A stretch of 64,000 nt of DNA, taken from NCBI RefSeq assembly GCF_001180305.1, contig NZ_CVSX01000023.1, positions 180,385 through 244,384 on the forward strand, written 5' to 3'. This document shows, in pieces, positions 29,986 to 39,419 of the stretch. Source of the stretch: Prochlorococcus marinus. Its GTDB lineage: Bacteria; Cyanobacteriota; Cyanobacteriia; PCC-6307; Cyanobiaceae. Position numbers and translations under genes: made by a program. The notes under the pieces are model-generated. The model did no database searches. It had not been told where the DNA came from and was given only the letters and a program-made list of their open reading frames with translations. How positions within the stretch are numbered: the first letter of the stretch is position 1; every line of letters starts with the position of its first letter.

Positions 29986-31108
29986 TTGATAGATATTACA
30001 GATTTCAAAAAAGATCTTTCGGAACTAACAGAGCGCCTGTGTAATGCTCAGGATTGTCTTTGACGTTCCAAGATTAAAAGCGAAAAGGAGAGAGTTAGAG
30101 CAAATTTCTGCTCAGCCTGAATTTTGGGATAATCAAGAAGAAGCTAAAAAGCAAATGCTAATCCTTGATGATGTCAAAGCACAACTCGAATTGTTAGATA
30201 AATGGAAAACTTTTATTTCTGATGCTAATGCCTCTCTTGAGCTTTATTCTCTAGAACCTGAAGAGGAAATGATTTTAGAATCGCAGCTGGGATTAAAGAA
30301 ATTAAGAGAGAATTTGGATAAATGGGAATTTGAAAGATTGTTATGTGGTGAATACGATAAGGAAGGAGCAGTAGTTTCTATTAACGCAGGTGCTGGTGGA
30401 ACAGATGCGCAGGATTGGGTAGAGATATTATTAAGAATGTATTCTAGATGGGCCGATAATAATCAAATGAGCCTTGTCATTAATGAATTATCTCAAGGAG
30501 AAGAAGCAGGTATTAAAAGTGTAACGTTCGAAATTGATGGAAAATATGCATATGGCTATCTGCAACATGAAAAAGGAACTCATAGATTAGTAAGAATTTC
30601 TCCTTTTAATGCCAATGGCAAAAGACAAACCAGCTTTGCTGGGGTAGAGGTTATGCCAAAATTAGATGATAATATTTCACTTGATATACCTGAAAAAGAT
30701 TTAGAAATTACAACGAGTAGATCCGGTGGAGCTGGAGGACAAAATGTTAATAAAGTAGAAACAGCAGTGAGAATTGTTCATTTGCCTTCAGGGATTTCAG
30801 TAAGATGTACTCAAGAAAGATCTCAATTACAAAATAAAGAAAAAGCTATGTTACTTTTAAAGTCTAAACTATTAGTGATTGCTAAAGAACAACGAGCTGC
30901 TGAAGTCGCTGATATTAAAGGTGATATTGTGGAAGCTGCATGGGGCAATCAAATAAGAAATTATGTTTTCCATCCCTATCAAATGGTAAAAGATCTTAGG
31001 ACTATGCAGGAGACTAACGAGTTAGATAGTGTTTTAGATGGTGGACTTGACCCATTTATTCATGAATTATTACGTATGAATATTTCTTCTAATGAATCTA
31101 TTGAATAA
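29986..31108 (+). CDS. prfB: Peptide chain release factor 2 with programmed +1 frameshift
   Basis: The full protein is assembled from two frames. Frame one starts with TTG at 29986 and reads 25 codons ([20 protein letters not shown] then AQDCL) to a TGA at 30061-30063. After CTT, a +1 slip at CTTTGAC continues at 30062 as [20 protein letters not shown] to the stop at 31106-31108, giving 373 aa. The SPF anticodon-like tripeptide (about 205-207) and GGQ (about 250-252, in [11 protein letters not shown]) identify RF2, which reads UGA and UAA. An ATG at 30044 in the second frame would give a truncated start and is probably not used. Head of the prfB-DUF3285-ybeY-dgkA-trpG cluster. Confidence 0.95.
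30049..30063 (+). promoter_or_regulatory. prfB programmed +1 frameshift site
   Basis: The sequence CAGGATTGTCTTTGA holds a slippery CTT followed by in-frame TGA and a C (CTTTGAC continues to 30064), the same arrangement as the autoregulatory site of Escherichia coli prfB. A Shine-Dalgarno-like AGGA at 30050-30053 lies four bases before CTT; such an element stimulates slippage. Low RF2 favours the shift, so the site would hold RF2 at a set point. The reading frames are seen directly; the mechanism is from the family. Confidence 0.92.
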
Positions 31109-31111
31109 CTA

Positions 31112-31294
31112 ATGGAAAATAAAAACGAAATTTTAGAAAAAAAAGTTTCTCCTCCAAGCTTTATAAAGCTTGCTATGAGAAATATGGTAAGGAAAGGCTC
31201 AAAAAGTATTTCTCATTTTTCAATAACCTTTCTAGTTTTAATTGGGATATTAATACTTGTGGCCACAATAGGTAAGCCCAATATTCCAGTTTAA
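31112..31294 (+). CDS. DUF3285 small membrane protein
   Basis: 60 aa. A polar N-terminal half with SPPSFIKLAMRNMVRKGSKS, then a single hydrophobic helix (ISHFSITFLVLIGILILVAT, about residues 34-53), and a short tail ending NIPV. The pattern matches the cyanobacterial DUF3285 family of unknown function. It starts 3 bp after the prfB stop and ends 6 bp before ybeY, so it is translated in that operon. The function is unknown; the conserved position between translation genes suggests co-expression rather than a demonstrated role. Confidence 0.8.
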   Translation: MENKNEILEKKVSPPSFIKLAMRNMVRKGSKSISHFSITFLVLIGILILVATIGKPNIPV

Positions 31295-31300
31295 GAATGT

Positions 31301-31840
31301 ATGAAAGAAAAAATTATTTCTGAAATAAATTTAGATTTGGTTTTTCAATGTAATGATTTCTCTCAATTTTCAAATAAGTTAAAAGATACTAAAACTCATC
31401 TTATTTTTGAATCTATTTTTTGGGAGAAAGTTTTTTTATCTTGGATAAATACTATATTAAAAAAAGAGGATTATGAATTACCAAATTATATTTTTGAAAA
31501 AAAATCTTTTTCATTAGGCTTACAGATAATATCTAATAAAGAAATTGCTTCTTTGAATAAGAAATGGATGCAAAAAAATGGTCCAACTGATGTTCTATCT
31601 TTTCCAATTATTTCTGATGAATCTCTAAATAATTTAGATCATATAGAGTTGGGAGATATTTTTATATCATTAGAGATGGCACTTGAGCAATCTTATGAAT
31701 ATAAACATTCAATCTATAGAGAGATGATCTGGTTGGCTAGTCATGGATTTTTACATCTTTTGGGATGGGAACATAATAATGAGCATGATTTAGAAAATAT
31801 GTTAAATTTCCAAGAAGATTTAATTACTCGATTAAATTAA
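31301..31840 (+). CDS. ybeY: Endoribonuclease YbeY (rRNA maturation)
   Basis: 179 aa with the zinc motif His148-x3-His152-x5-His158 in [17 protein letters not shown], plus [10 protein letters not shown] (about residues 94-103), both diagnostic of YbeY. It processes the 16S rRNA 3' end and takes part in ribosome quality control. The N-terminus carries about 50 extra residues relative to short YbeY proteins, as is common in cyanobacteria. Followed after 6 bp by dgkA, an arrangement widespread in bacteria. Confidence 0.94.
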   Translation: MKEKIISEINLDLVFQCNDFSQFSNKLKDTKTHLIFESIFWEKVFLSWINTILKKEDYELPNYIFEKKSFSLGLQIISNKEIASLNKKWMQKNGPTDVLSFPIISDESLNNLDHIELGDIFISLEMALEQSYEYKHSIYREMIWLASHGFLHLLGWEHNNEHDLENMLNFQEDLITRLN

Positions 31841-31846
31841 AAATAA

Positions 31847-32257
31847 ATGGAAAAAAAAATAAAATATTTAGAAAATAGAAAAGAATCATACAAAACTTCT
31901 AGTAATGTATTTATAAGTTTTAAGTATGCTTTCAGTGGTATTAGTTATGTATTAAAAACTTCAAGAAATTTTAAAATTCAATTAATTTTTGCAGTTACAA
32001 GTTTAATAATTGGTTTTTTACTAAAAATTAGTCTAAGTAATTATGTTATTTTGATTGCAACAATAATGTCTGTTTTAATATTAGAAATATTGAACACATC
32101 TATTGAATCAATCGTTGATTTAGTAGTGAAAAAAGAATTTAGTATTTTGGCTAAAATTTCAAAAGATACTTCTGCAGGAGCAGTATTATTAGCTTCAATT
32201 AATTCTGTTATTATTGCTGTATATATCTTTGTTCCTAAAATAAAGTTGTTATTTTAA
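31847..32257 (+). CDS. dgkA: Diacylglycerol/undecaprenol kinase family protein
   Basis: 136 aa membrane protein with three hydrophobic helices. The DgkA signature is VLILEILNTSIESIVDLVVK (about residues 76-95), containing the catalytic glutamates. Family members phosphorylate diacylglycerol or undecaprenol; which lipid is used here cannot be read from the sequence. The N-terminal 35 residues are Lys- and Ser-rich. It lies between ybeY and trpG/pabA in the prfB cluster. Confidence 0.9.
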   Translation: MEKKIKYLENRKESYKTSSNVFISFKYAFSGISYVLKTSRNFKIQLIFAVTSLIIGFLLKISLSNYVILIATIMSVLILEILNTSIESIVDLVVKKEFSILAKISKDTSAGAVLLASINSVIIAVYIFVPKIKLLF

Positions 32258-32269
32258 ATCCATATAAAT

Positions 32270-32866
32270 ATGTTTCTTGTTATTGATAATTACGATAGTT
32301 TTACATATAACCTTGTTCAATATTTAGGAGAACTTTCAGTTGAGCATGAAATAACTAAAGAATTAATAGTTAAAAGAAATGATGAAATTACTTTAGACGA
32401 AATTATCAAACTAAATCCTGGTGGAATTCTCTTATCTCCAGGTCCAGGTAATCCAGATCAATCTGGAATTTGTCTGCCAATTCTAAAAAAATTATCTAAA
32501 AATATTCCGACCTTGGGAGTTTGTTTAGGTCATCAAGCTTTGGCCCAAGCTTTTGGAGGTAAGGTTATAGTTGGGAAAGAACTTATGCATGGTAAGACAT
32601 CCAAAATATTTCATAATCAAAAAGGATTGTTTAAAGATATCGAGACTCCATTTGTGGCTACTAGATACCATAGTCTTATAGTTGATTCAAGTTCTTTACC
32701 ATCTTGTTTCGACATAACTGCGACTTTAGAAGACTCAACAATTATGGCTATCTCTCATAAAGAATATAAACATTTACATGGGGTACAGTTCCATCCTGAA
32801 AGTGTATTGACACAATTTGGTCATAAATTAATTAGTAATTTTCTAAAAATGGCTGAACAAAAGTAA
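32270..32866 (+). CDS. trpG: Anthranilate/para-aminobenzoate synthase glutamine amidotransferase
   Basis: 198 aa class I glutamine amidotransferase. Cys85 lies in LGVCLGHQALAQAFGG, and His175/Glu177 in HGVQFHPESVLTQFG complete the triad. LLSPGPGNPDQSG is the oxyanion region. It supplies ammonia to anthranilate synthase (TrpE) or aminodeoxychorismate synthase (PabB); a single subunit often serves both in cyanobacteria, so trpG and pabA cannot be told apart here. No trpE or pabB is in the window. Confidence 0.93.
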   Translation: MFLVIDNYDSFTYNLVQYLGELSVEHEITKELIVKRNDEITLDEIIKLNPGGILLSPGPGNPDQSGICLPILKKLSKNIPTLGVCLGHQALAQAFGGKVIVGKELMHGKTSKIFHNQKGLFKDIETPFVATRYHSLIVDSSSLPSCFDITATLEDSTIMAISHKEYKHLHGVQFHPESVLTQFGHKLISNFLKMAEQK

Positions 32867-32886
32867 AATATAAAAAAATTTATAAT

Positions 32887-33612
32887 ATGATTTCTCAAAT
32901 TAAAAACATTTTCTTTTTTATTTTATTTAGCTCTTTTTTACCTACCTCATTATTGGCAAGGAATTTAGTAATAAAAAGTCTTGGACATAGTAGCTTTTTA
33001 ATTAATAGTGCTGAAAAATCGATTCTTATTAACCCCTTTAAAGCAATAGGTTGTGCAAGCAATTTAAAGGAGCCAAAAGAAGTCAACGCAGATTTTATTT
33101 TGGCTAGTTCTAGGCTTCCAGATGAAGGATATAACCCTAATGATCAATTAATGTTCGTTGAGCCAGGAATCTATCAATTTGAGGATATTTTATTAAATGG
33201 AATTTCCGTCCCACATGACAGAGTAGATGGAAGAAGATTTGGGATGGCAACTGTTTGGAGTTGGGAGCAGAATGATCTTAAAATTGTTCATATGGGAGGC
33301 GCTGCTGGTGATATTGATATTAATAGTCAAATTATTTTGTCACGCCCAGATATCTTATTTATTTCAATTGGAGGAGGAATAAAATCTTATAATGGGCAAG
33401 AGGCTTCAAGAATAGTTAAGCTTCTAAAACCTAATGTAGTTATTCCTGTTCACTTTGCTCGTAGCAAAAAAATTAAAAAAGAATGTGATTTCTCAAATGC
33501 TGATTTATTTATCGAAAATATGAAAGATTTTAAAGTAAAATATGTTGGAAAAAATTTTCAAATAAAACCTAAAAGAATCGATCAAAATACAATTTATATT
33601 TTCAGTAATTAA
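32887..33612 (+). CDS. Exported metallo-beta-lactamase-fold protein lacking the metal motif
   Basis: 241 aa with a signal-peptide-like N-terminus (IKNIFFFILFSSFLPTSLLA, residues 5-24). Downstream it follows the UlaG/UPF0173 layout (LGHSSFLINSAEKSILINPF, ..., VVIPVHF). However, where HxHxDH is expected, after VNADFIL, the sequence reads ASSRLPDEG (residues 73-81), and the usual GD segment reads HMGGAAGDI. So most of the dinuclear metal ligands appear absent, though the final PVHF histidine remains. It may be catalytically inactive or use another chemistry. It ends the prfB-led group, 20 bp after trpG, and overlaps hisC by 4 bp tail to tail. Confidence 0.75.
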   Translation: MISQIKNIFFFILFSSFLPTSLLARNLVIKSLGHSSFLINSAEKSILINPFKAIGCASNLKEPKEVNADFILASSRLPDEGYNPNDQLMFVEPGIYQFEDILLNGISVPHDRVDGRRFGMATVWSWEQNDLKIVHMGGAAGDIDINSQIILSRPDILFISIGGGIKSYNGQEASRIVKLLKPNVVIPVHFARSKKIKKECDFSNADLFIENMKDFKVKYVGKNFQIKPKRIDQNTIYIFSN

Positions 33613-34718
33613 TTTTTTAAATCTAATATCTTGTAATTTTCCCAGAAAAAAATCATTTGTTCTTTAGTTCCAACACTAACCCTTATAGAATTACTGATAT
33701 CTTTTTTGTTTTCCATACTTCTAATAAGAATACCTTTTGCTCTCATCTGTTGTATTAAGATTTTAGGATCTTTTTTTGGCCAAATTAAGAAATAATTACC
33801 TCCACTAAAGTGAGTTCTGATTTTTGTTGATTTAAATTTATTTAAAATCCATTCCCTCGCCTTTTTTACTTCTAAAACATAATTATCAATATATGATTTG
33901 TCTTTAAGTGCTGCTAATGCAGCTGTTATAGCAAAGCTGTTTACATCATATGGTCCTGTAACTTTATTAATGTACTGAATTAAACTTTTATTGCCAAAAG
34001 TAAAACCTATTCTTAAACCAGCTAGACCTGCAGTTTTTGAAAGAGATTGTATTATTAGTATATTTTTATTCTTTTCAAAATCTATCGATTTAAGAAGACT
34101 ATCTCCATTAAATTTTTCATATAGTTCATCAACAACTATTAATGAATCTTTATTGATATTGGCTAAATTAATTATTTCATGAGAGCTTAGAACAGTTCCT
34201 GTTGGATTATTTGGATTGCAAATAAATATTAACTTTGGATTATGCTTTATTATTTTTTCCCTAAATTCTTCGATGGGGAATAGAAAATTTTCTCCAATGT
34301 AAGAACAACTTATTTTTTTCATTCCTCGGATTTCTGCACAAGGAGAATAGTAACCAAAAGTTGGATTTGTGGTTAGAAATATTTGATCTTTTTCTCCAAA
34401 GCAATTGAAAATTGAATTTATTGCTGCGTCTGCTCCATTGAAAATTCCAATTTCATCATTACCAAATTTTCTTGAATCAAGATATTTATCACATAAAAAT
34501 TTTTTTAAAAAATTATATTCTGGATAAATTGAAATCTCATCTAATTTTATCGCTTGTAATGCCTCTAGAACCTTAGGACTTGGACCTAAAGTATTTTCAT
34601 TAAAGTCTAAGCGGAGTAAATTTCTTCTATTTTCTAAAGGTGCAGAGTAAGACTGCATATTTATTATTTCTTCTCTTGGTTTTGGGAAAAGATTATTTAA
34701 TGGATCAAAATCATTCAT
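33609..34718 (-). CDS. hisC: Histidinol-phosphate aminotransferase family protein
   Basis: 369 aa fold-type I PLP aminotransferase. LRLDFNENTLGPSPKVLEAL opens the domain (HisC and CobC both have this N-terminal pattern), the NPNNPTGTVLSSHEI motif follows, and the PLP lysine is in QSLSKTAGLAGLRIGF. It probably transfers an amino group to imidazole-acetol phosphate in histidine synthesis. Its start codon shares a base with the argS stop, so the two are translationally linked. The related protein at 48457 is closer to CobC. Confidence 0.82.
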   Translation of the reverse strand: MNDFDPLNNLFPKPREEIINMQSYSAPLENRRNLLRLDFNENTLGPSPKVLEALQAIKLDEISIYPEYNFLKKFLCDKYLDSRKFGNDEIGIFNGADAAINSIFNCFGEKDQIFLTTNPTFGYYSPCAEIRGMKKISCSYIGENFLFPIEEFREKIIKHNPKLIFICNPNNPTGTVLSSHEIINLANINKDSLIVVDELYEKFNGDSLLKSIDFEKNKNILIIQSLSKTAGLAGLRIGFTFGNKSLIQYINKVTGPYDVNSFAITAALAALKDKSYIDNYVLEVKKAREWILNKFKSTKIRTHFSGGNYFLIWPKKDPKILIQQMRAKGILIRSMENKKDISNSIRVSVGTKEQMIFFWENYKILDLKN

Positions 34719-36532
34719 TACATTCTTTCTAAAGTTTCAATTCCTAAAAGCTCTAAGCTTAATTTTAGTGTTTTTGCAGTTAGGTCACATAAATTAAGCC
34801 TAGAAATTTTTATATTTTTTTCTTCTTTGAGGATTGGAACTTGATCATAGAATCTATTAAAAGTCTGACATAGCTCGAACAGATAATTGCATAATCTATT
34901 TGGCATTAAGTCTTTTTCAATAGAAATTATGACTTCATCGAACTTAAGTAATTTTCTGATAAGTTTCCACTCAGATTTATGTTCATAATTTACGTACTGA
35001 AAATCTTTAGAGTCATAAACAAAATTATTTTTTCTTTTAATTCCTAAAATTCTTACAAGTGTATATAACAAATAAGGAGCAGTATTACCATTTAGGGAAA
35101 GCATTTTATCAAAACTAAATTGATAATTGGTAATCCTATTTTGACTTAAATCTGCATACTTAACAGCTCCTAATCCAATAATTCTTGAAGTATTTGCTAT
35201 AAACTCTTCGGTCTCATAACGATCTTCATCTTCTAATCTTTTCAATAAATCCTCTTTTGCTCTTCTAACTGCTTCATTTAATAAATCTTTTAGGCGTATC
35301 GTTTCACCTTCTCTTGTCTTTAGTTTTTTGCCATCAATTCCTTGAACTAACCCAAAAGGGACATGGTCTACTTGACAATTTTCTGGGATCCATTTTGCTT
35401 TTTTTGCAACTTGAAAAACTCCAGCAAAATGATTTGCTTGCCCATGATCAGTTACATAAATAATTCTTGAAGCATCATCGCCATTAGGAGGTTTATTGAA
35501 TCTGTACCTTATAGCAGCAAGATCTGTAGTGGCATAATTAAAACCCCCATCTTTTTTTTGAATAATTAGCGGTAGAGGTTTGCCTTCTTTATTAGTCATC
35601 CCATCTAAAAATACACATTTTGCTCCTTGATCTTCTACTAATATTTTTTCTAAATTCAAATCATCAATAACTGATTTTAAGAAGGGATTATAAAAAGATT
35701 CACCTCTTTCTTCTATTTTTATTTTTAAATTTTTATAGATTTCATCAAATTCTTTCCTTGATTGATCACATAATAATTTCCAAGCTTTAATCGATTTAAT
35801 ATCTCCACTTTGTAACTTAACTACTTCCTCTCTAGATCTTTTTTGGAATTCAGATTCGTTATCAAATCTTTTTTTTGATTCTTTATAAAATTCAACTAAA
35901 TCACTTATTTTGATCTTTCCTATTTCTTCTAGATCATTTGAATATAAATCTTTGAGCTGAGTAATAAGCATGCCAAATTGTGTTCCCCAATCACCAACAT
36001 GATTGAGTCTTAATACTTCATAACCTCTTAACTCGAAAATTCTAGATATTGAGTCACCTATTATTGTTGATCTTAAATGCCCTACATGCATTTCTTTAGC
36101 AATATTAGGGCTAGAAAAATCTACAATAACTTTATTGGACAAACCACTATCTAAATCTTTTCTAATTAGAGGTATGCCAGCCCTATTGCATTGAATATTT
36201 GACTTAATTTCATTTATTAGAACCTCATCTTTTAATTTTATATTTATAAATCCAGGTCCAGCTATTTCTAGACTCTTACATAATTTTGATATCCTTTTAT
36301 TTTTATTTAAAAGGTTAATAAAATCATTAGAAATATCTCTTGGGTTCTTTTTATATATTTTAGATAAACTTAAACAAACATTACATTGATAATCACCAAA
36401 TTCCTCTTTTGATGATTGTGTAATTAAATTTTTTCGAAGAATTTCGAATTCTCCTTTTTTATCATTATTTTCAAGACTATCTAAAAGAGATTGTTCAAAT
36501 TGTTTTGTTAATTCTTTAAAAATGATTAGCAT
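34718..36532 (-). CDS. argS: Arginyl-tRNA synthetase
   Basis: 604 aa class I synthetase. The HIGH element is HVGH at residues 149-152 in [18 protein letters not shown]; ArgS generally lacks a canonical KMSKS, and here the equivalent region reads [14 protein letters not shown]. The N-terminal 100 residues form the Add1 domain, and the C-terminal ALSRFN-type anticodon domain ends in [14 protein letters not shown]. Charges tRNA-Arg. Upstream by 27 bp is nadC on the same strand. Confidence 0.96.
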   Translation of the reverse strand: MLIIFKELTKQFEQSLLDSLENNDKKGEFEILRKNLITQSSKEEFGDYQCNVCLSLSKIYKKNPRDISNDFINLLNKNKRISKLCKSLEIAGPGFINIKLKDEVLINEIKSNIQCNRAGIPLIRKDLDSGLSNKVIVDFSSPNIAKEMHVGHLRSTIIGDSISRIFELRGYEVLRLNHVGDWGTQFGMLITQLKDLYSNDLEEIGKIKISDLVEFYKESKKRFDNESEFQKRSREEVVKLQSGDIKSIKAWKLLCDQSRKEFDEIYKNLKIKIEERGESFYNPFLKSVIDDLNLEKILVEDQGAKCVFLDGMTNKEGKPLPLIIQKKDGGFNYATTDLAAIRYRFNKPPNGDDASRIIYVTDHGQANHFAGVFQVAKKAKWIPENCQVDHVPFGLVQGIDGKKLKTREGETIRLKDLLNEAVRRAKEDLLKRLEDEDRYETEEFIANTSRIIGLGAVKYADLSQNRITNYQFSFDKMLSLNGNTAPYLLYTLVRILGIKRKNNFVYDSKDFQYVNYEHKSEWKLIRKLLKFDEVIISIEKDLMPNRLCNYLFELCQTFNRFYDQVPILKEEKNIKISRLNLCDLTAKTLKLSLELLGIETLERM

Positions 36533-36559
36533 TAATTATTCAATTATTTATCTATATAA

Positions 36560-37426
36560 TTAATTAATATAACGCATACTCAAATCAATCCAATTACTTT
36601 TGGTGATTGAAGAACTTGTTGAAATCAAATCAATACCTTTTATTAGATATTTACTAATTTCTTCAGGGTTAATTCCAGAAACTTCTATTATCAAATTTTT
36701 ATTTACTTCTTTTTTTAAGCTATTCATTGATAAATATCTTAATTCTTGAACGTTTTTTTTGATTATTTCAGGGCTAAGTTCATCCAATAAGACACTATCT
36801 GCTCCTGCTAATACTGCTTCTTTTGCCTGTTCGATATTCTCAGCTTCAATTATGATATGAGTTGTAAAAGGCGAATTTAGTCGAATTTTTTTTACTGCAT
36901 TATTAAGATTATCTGTCCATGCAATGTGATTTTCTTTTATCATAGCTGCATCGTATAATCCCATTCTATGATTGACTCCACCTCCGCATTTGAATGCATA
37001 TTTTTCAAATATTCTTAAGCCAGGAGTTGTTTTCCTAGTATCTGCTAATTTTATATTTGTACCTTCTAACTTATTTACAAGATTCTTTGTGTATGTTGAT
37101 ATTCCAGATAAATGCATTGCTATATTTAAGCTTATTCTTTCACTAGCTAGCAAACTTTTTGAAGGCCCATATATTTCTAAGAGTTTTTGATCTTTAACAA
37201 ATTGATCTCCATCAGAGATATTAAATTTTGGACTGATTTTTAAATCAATTTTTCTAAAAATTTCTTTTATAATTTCAACCCCGCAGAATATACCCTCTTC
37301 TTTTGCAATCCAATAGGCATTACCATTCTCTTCTGTAATAGAGGAACTTGTAAGATCTCCCCTACCTATATCTTCATCGATCCAATTATCAATGATTTTA
37401 CTTATTATTGGAGTATTTAAATCCAC
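36560..37426 (-). CDS. nadC: Nicotinate-nucleotide pyrophosphorylase (carboxylating)
   Basis: 288 aa quinolinate phosphoribosyltransferase. Signatures are DEDIGRGDLTSSSI (about residues 17-30), LADTRKTTPGLRIFEKYAFK with the conserved Arg and Lys, GGGVNHRMGLYDAAMIKENH and LLDELSPEIIKKNVQEL. It makes nicotinate mononucleotide from quinolinate for NAD synthesis. It lies between mnmE (82 bp) and argS on the minus strand. Confidence 0.95.
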   Translation of the reverse strand: MDLNTPIISKIIDNWIDEDIGRGDLTSSSITEENGNAYWIAKEEGIFCGVEIIKEIFRKIDLKISPKFNISDGDQFVKDQKLLEIYGPSKSLLASERISLNIAMHLSGISTYTKNLVNKLEGTNIKLADTRKTTPGLRIFEKYAFKCGGGVNHRMGLYDAAMIKENHIAWTDNLNNAVKKIRLNSPFTTHIIIEAENIEQAKEAVLAGADSVLLDELSPEIIKKNVQELRYLSMNSLKKEVNKNLIIEVSGINPEEISKYLIKGIDLISTSSSITKSNWIDLSMRYIN

Positions 37427-37508
37427 TAAACTAATAAATAATTAATTAATAAAAATTAAACTGAAGTTAGAAAATCAACTATATATCACTTTGTAATTTA
37501 ACTCAAAT

Positions 37509-38891
37509 TTATTTACCAATACAAAACTTAGAAAAAATATTATCTAGAAGTTCCTCTGTTAATTCTTGACCAGTTATTTTAGATAAGTTTTGAATTCCAT
37601 CTCTCAGCTCAATTGATAACAAATCAAATGGCAATTTATTTTCAATTATTTCATCAGTATCATTTAAATTAGATAAGCAAGCAGACAAATTTGTTAGATG
37701 TCTTTCGTTTAAAAATATATTGATATTTTCTACTTGTTTTAATCCGCATTTTTTTATAATTGTGTCTATTAATAATCTTTCACCATCATTATTCTTAATA
37801 CTCATAAGAATTGTGTTTTTTAACTCATTTGAATTAATATTTTTGCAATCAATTAAATCTTTTTTATTGCCCAAAATAGTAATTAATTTTTCTTTGGGAA
37901 TTTCTTGTATTATTTTTTTGTCTTCTTCATTAAATCCTTCTTCAAGACTATAAATATAAATTATAAAATCTGACTCTTTTATTTTCCCAAAACTTTTTTT
38001 AATTCCAATACTTTCAATTTGTTCATGAGTTTCTCTTATGCCAGCAGTATCAATTATTTTCATTGGAATATCATTAATAGTTAAATTAACTTCAATAACA
38101 TCTCTAGTTGTTCCAGGAATATTAGTTACGATTGCTTTCTCTTTTTTTGCAAGCAAATTTAATAAAGAGCTTTTGCCAACATTTGTTTTTCCTATAAGCG
38201 CAATGGATATTCCATTGTGAATATATGAATTTCTTTTTGCATTTTCTATTAGTAATTCTATTTTTTCTTTGACTTTTTTAATGTTTTTTAGATATTTGGT
38301 GTAATCAAAATCTGTGAAGTCTTCTTCAAAATCAACTCTCGCTTCTATTTCGCAAAGTTGATTTATAAGGTCATTTTTAATATCATCAATTTTTTTCTTT
38401 ATTTCTCCTTGAACCCCGCTAAAGGCTAACTCTGCTGATCTGGTATTGCTTGCATTAATTAATTGATTAATCGACTCGGCTTGAGTAAGGTCTATTTTCC
38501 CATTAAGAAAAGCTCTTTGACTAAATTCTCCTGGGTTTGCAAGTCTAACTCTAGAATTATTAGATAATAATATCTTTAAAACTTTATTTACTATGATAAT
38601 TCCGCCATGGCAATGAAGTTCAACTACATCCTCTCCTGTGAAGCTATTTGGGGATTTCATCACTAAAATTAAAACCTCATCTATAAATTTATTTTGTTTA
38701 TTTTCCTGAATAAAACCACGAAAAACTCTATGTGATTCCCATGCATATTTAGATTTAGTTTGAACAATCTTTTTGCAAGAATTTATTGCGTCTTTCCCTG
38801 ATACTCTTATTATCGCAACTCCTCCCTGCCCAATACTTATAGCTGAAGCAATTGCGGCTATCGTATCTTCTGTAGTAACTATCGAATCCAT
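37509..38891 (-). CDS. mnmE: tRNA modification GTPase MnmE
   Basis: 460 aa with an N-terminal folate-binding domain ([20 protein letters not shown]), a helical domain, and an inserted GTPase with G1 GKTNVGKS at residues 234-241, G2 TTRDV, G3 DTAGI and G4 NKKD. The C-terminal FCIGK carries the invariant cysteine. Together with MnmG it installs the cmnm5 group on wobble uridines. mnmG is not in the window. Confidence 0.96.
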   Translation of the reverse strand: MDSIVTTEDTIAAIASAISIGQGGVAIIRVSGKDAINSCKKIVQTKSKYAWESHRVFRGFIQENKQNKFIDEVLILVMKSPNSFTGEDVVELHCHGGIIIVNKVLKILLSNNSRVRLANPGEFSQRAFLNGKIDLTQAESINQLINASNTRSAELAFSGVQGEIKKKIDDIKNDLINQLCEIEARVDFEEDFTDFDYTKYLKNIKKVKEKIELLIENAKRNSYIHNGISIALIGKTNVGKSSLLNLLAKKEKAIVTNIPGTTRDVIEVNLTINDIPMKIIDTAGIRETHEQIESIGIKKSFGKIKESDFIIYIYSLEEGFNEEDKKIIQEIPKEKLITILGNKKDLIDCKNINSNELKNTILMSIKNNDGERLLIDTIIKKCGLKQVENINIFLNERHLTNLSACLSNLNDTDEIIENKLPFDLLSIELRDGIQNLSKITGQELTEELLDNIFSKFCIGK

Positions 38892-38957
38892 CTCTCGCTT
38901 TGTTATGGATAATTAAGTAAGATTATCAAGAATTTAATTTTGAAATTTTCTTTCTGA

Positions 38958-39401
38958 ATGAGATTTAAAAGAGATATTACCTATAAGAAAATTCTATCAT
39001 TATTTAGGAGTCAGAATGGAAGTCCTTTCTTTAATGCTAAAGGTTTAGCTATAGGGGTATTTAGTGGTTGCTTTCCATTTTTTGGTTTTCAGACTTTAAT
39101 GGGAGTATTTTTTGCGAAAATAGCTAAGGGAAATATTGTTCTAGCTGCAATTGGTACCTGGATCAGTAACCCTTTTACTTATATTCCACTTTATTATTTT
39201 AACTATAAAGTTGGTTCGATTTTTTTAAATAATCCTTCTAATAAAATTCTTGAAAAAAGTTTAGTTATTGATGACTTATGGAAACAAGGCAGAATTTTTT
39301 CCTTAAAATTACTCTTAGGTTCATCTTGTGTAGGTATTTTATTAGCTTTGATTTGCGGCAGTATTGTTTTCTTTATCTACAAGATAAAAAGTAAAAGATA
39401 G
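38958..39401 (+). CDS. DUF2062 membrane protein
   Basis: 147 aa. It has the DUF2062 pattern: SPFFNAKGLAIGVFSGCFPF, then a helix FGFQTLMGVFFAKIAKGNIV, the conserved GTWISNPFTYIPLYYFNYKV, and a C-terminal hydrophobic helix. Family members are small membrane proteins sometimes found next to or fused to glycosyltransferases; no function is established. It lies between divergent mnmE and convergent spoT, 18 bp from the spoT stop. Confidence 0.85.
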   Translation: MRFKRDITYKKILSLFRSQNGSPFFNAKGLAIGVFSGCFPFFGFQTLMGVFFAKIAKGNIVLAAIGTWISNPFTYIPLYYFNYKVGSIFLNNPSNKILEKSLVIDDLWKQGRIFSLKLLLGSSCVGILLALICGSIVFFIYKIKSKR

Positions 39402-39419
39402 ATTGATCTGATTTTAAAA

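Noticed and set aside
30044..31108. prfB starting at the ATG at 30044
   Set aside because: It omits the conserved N-terminal helix of RF2, which is encoded in the other frame upstream and joined at the CTTTGAC slip site.
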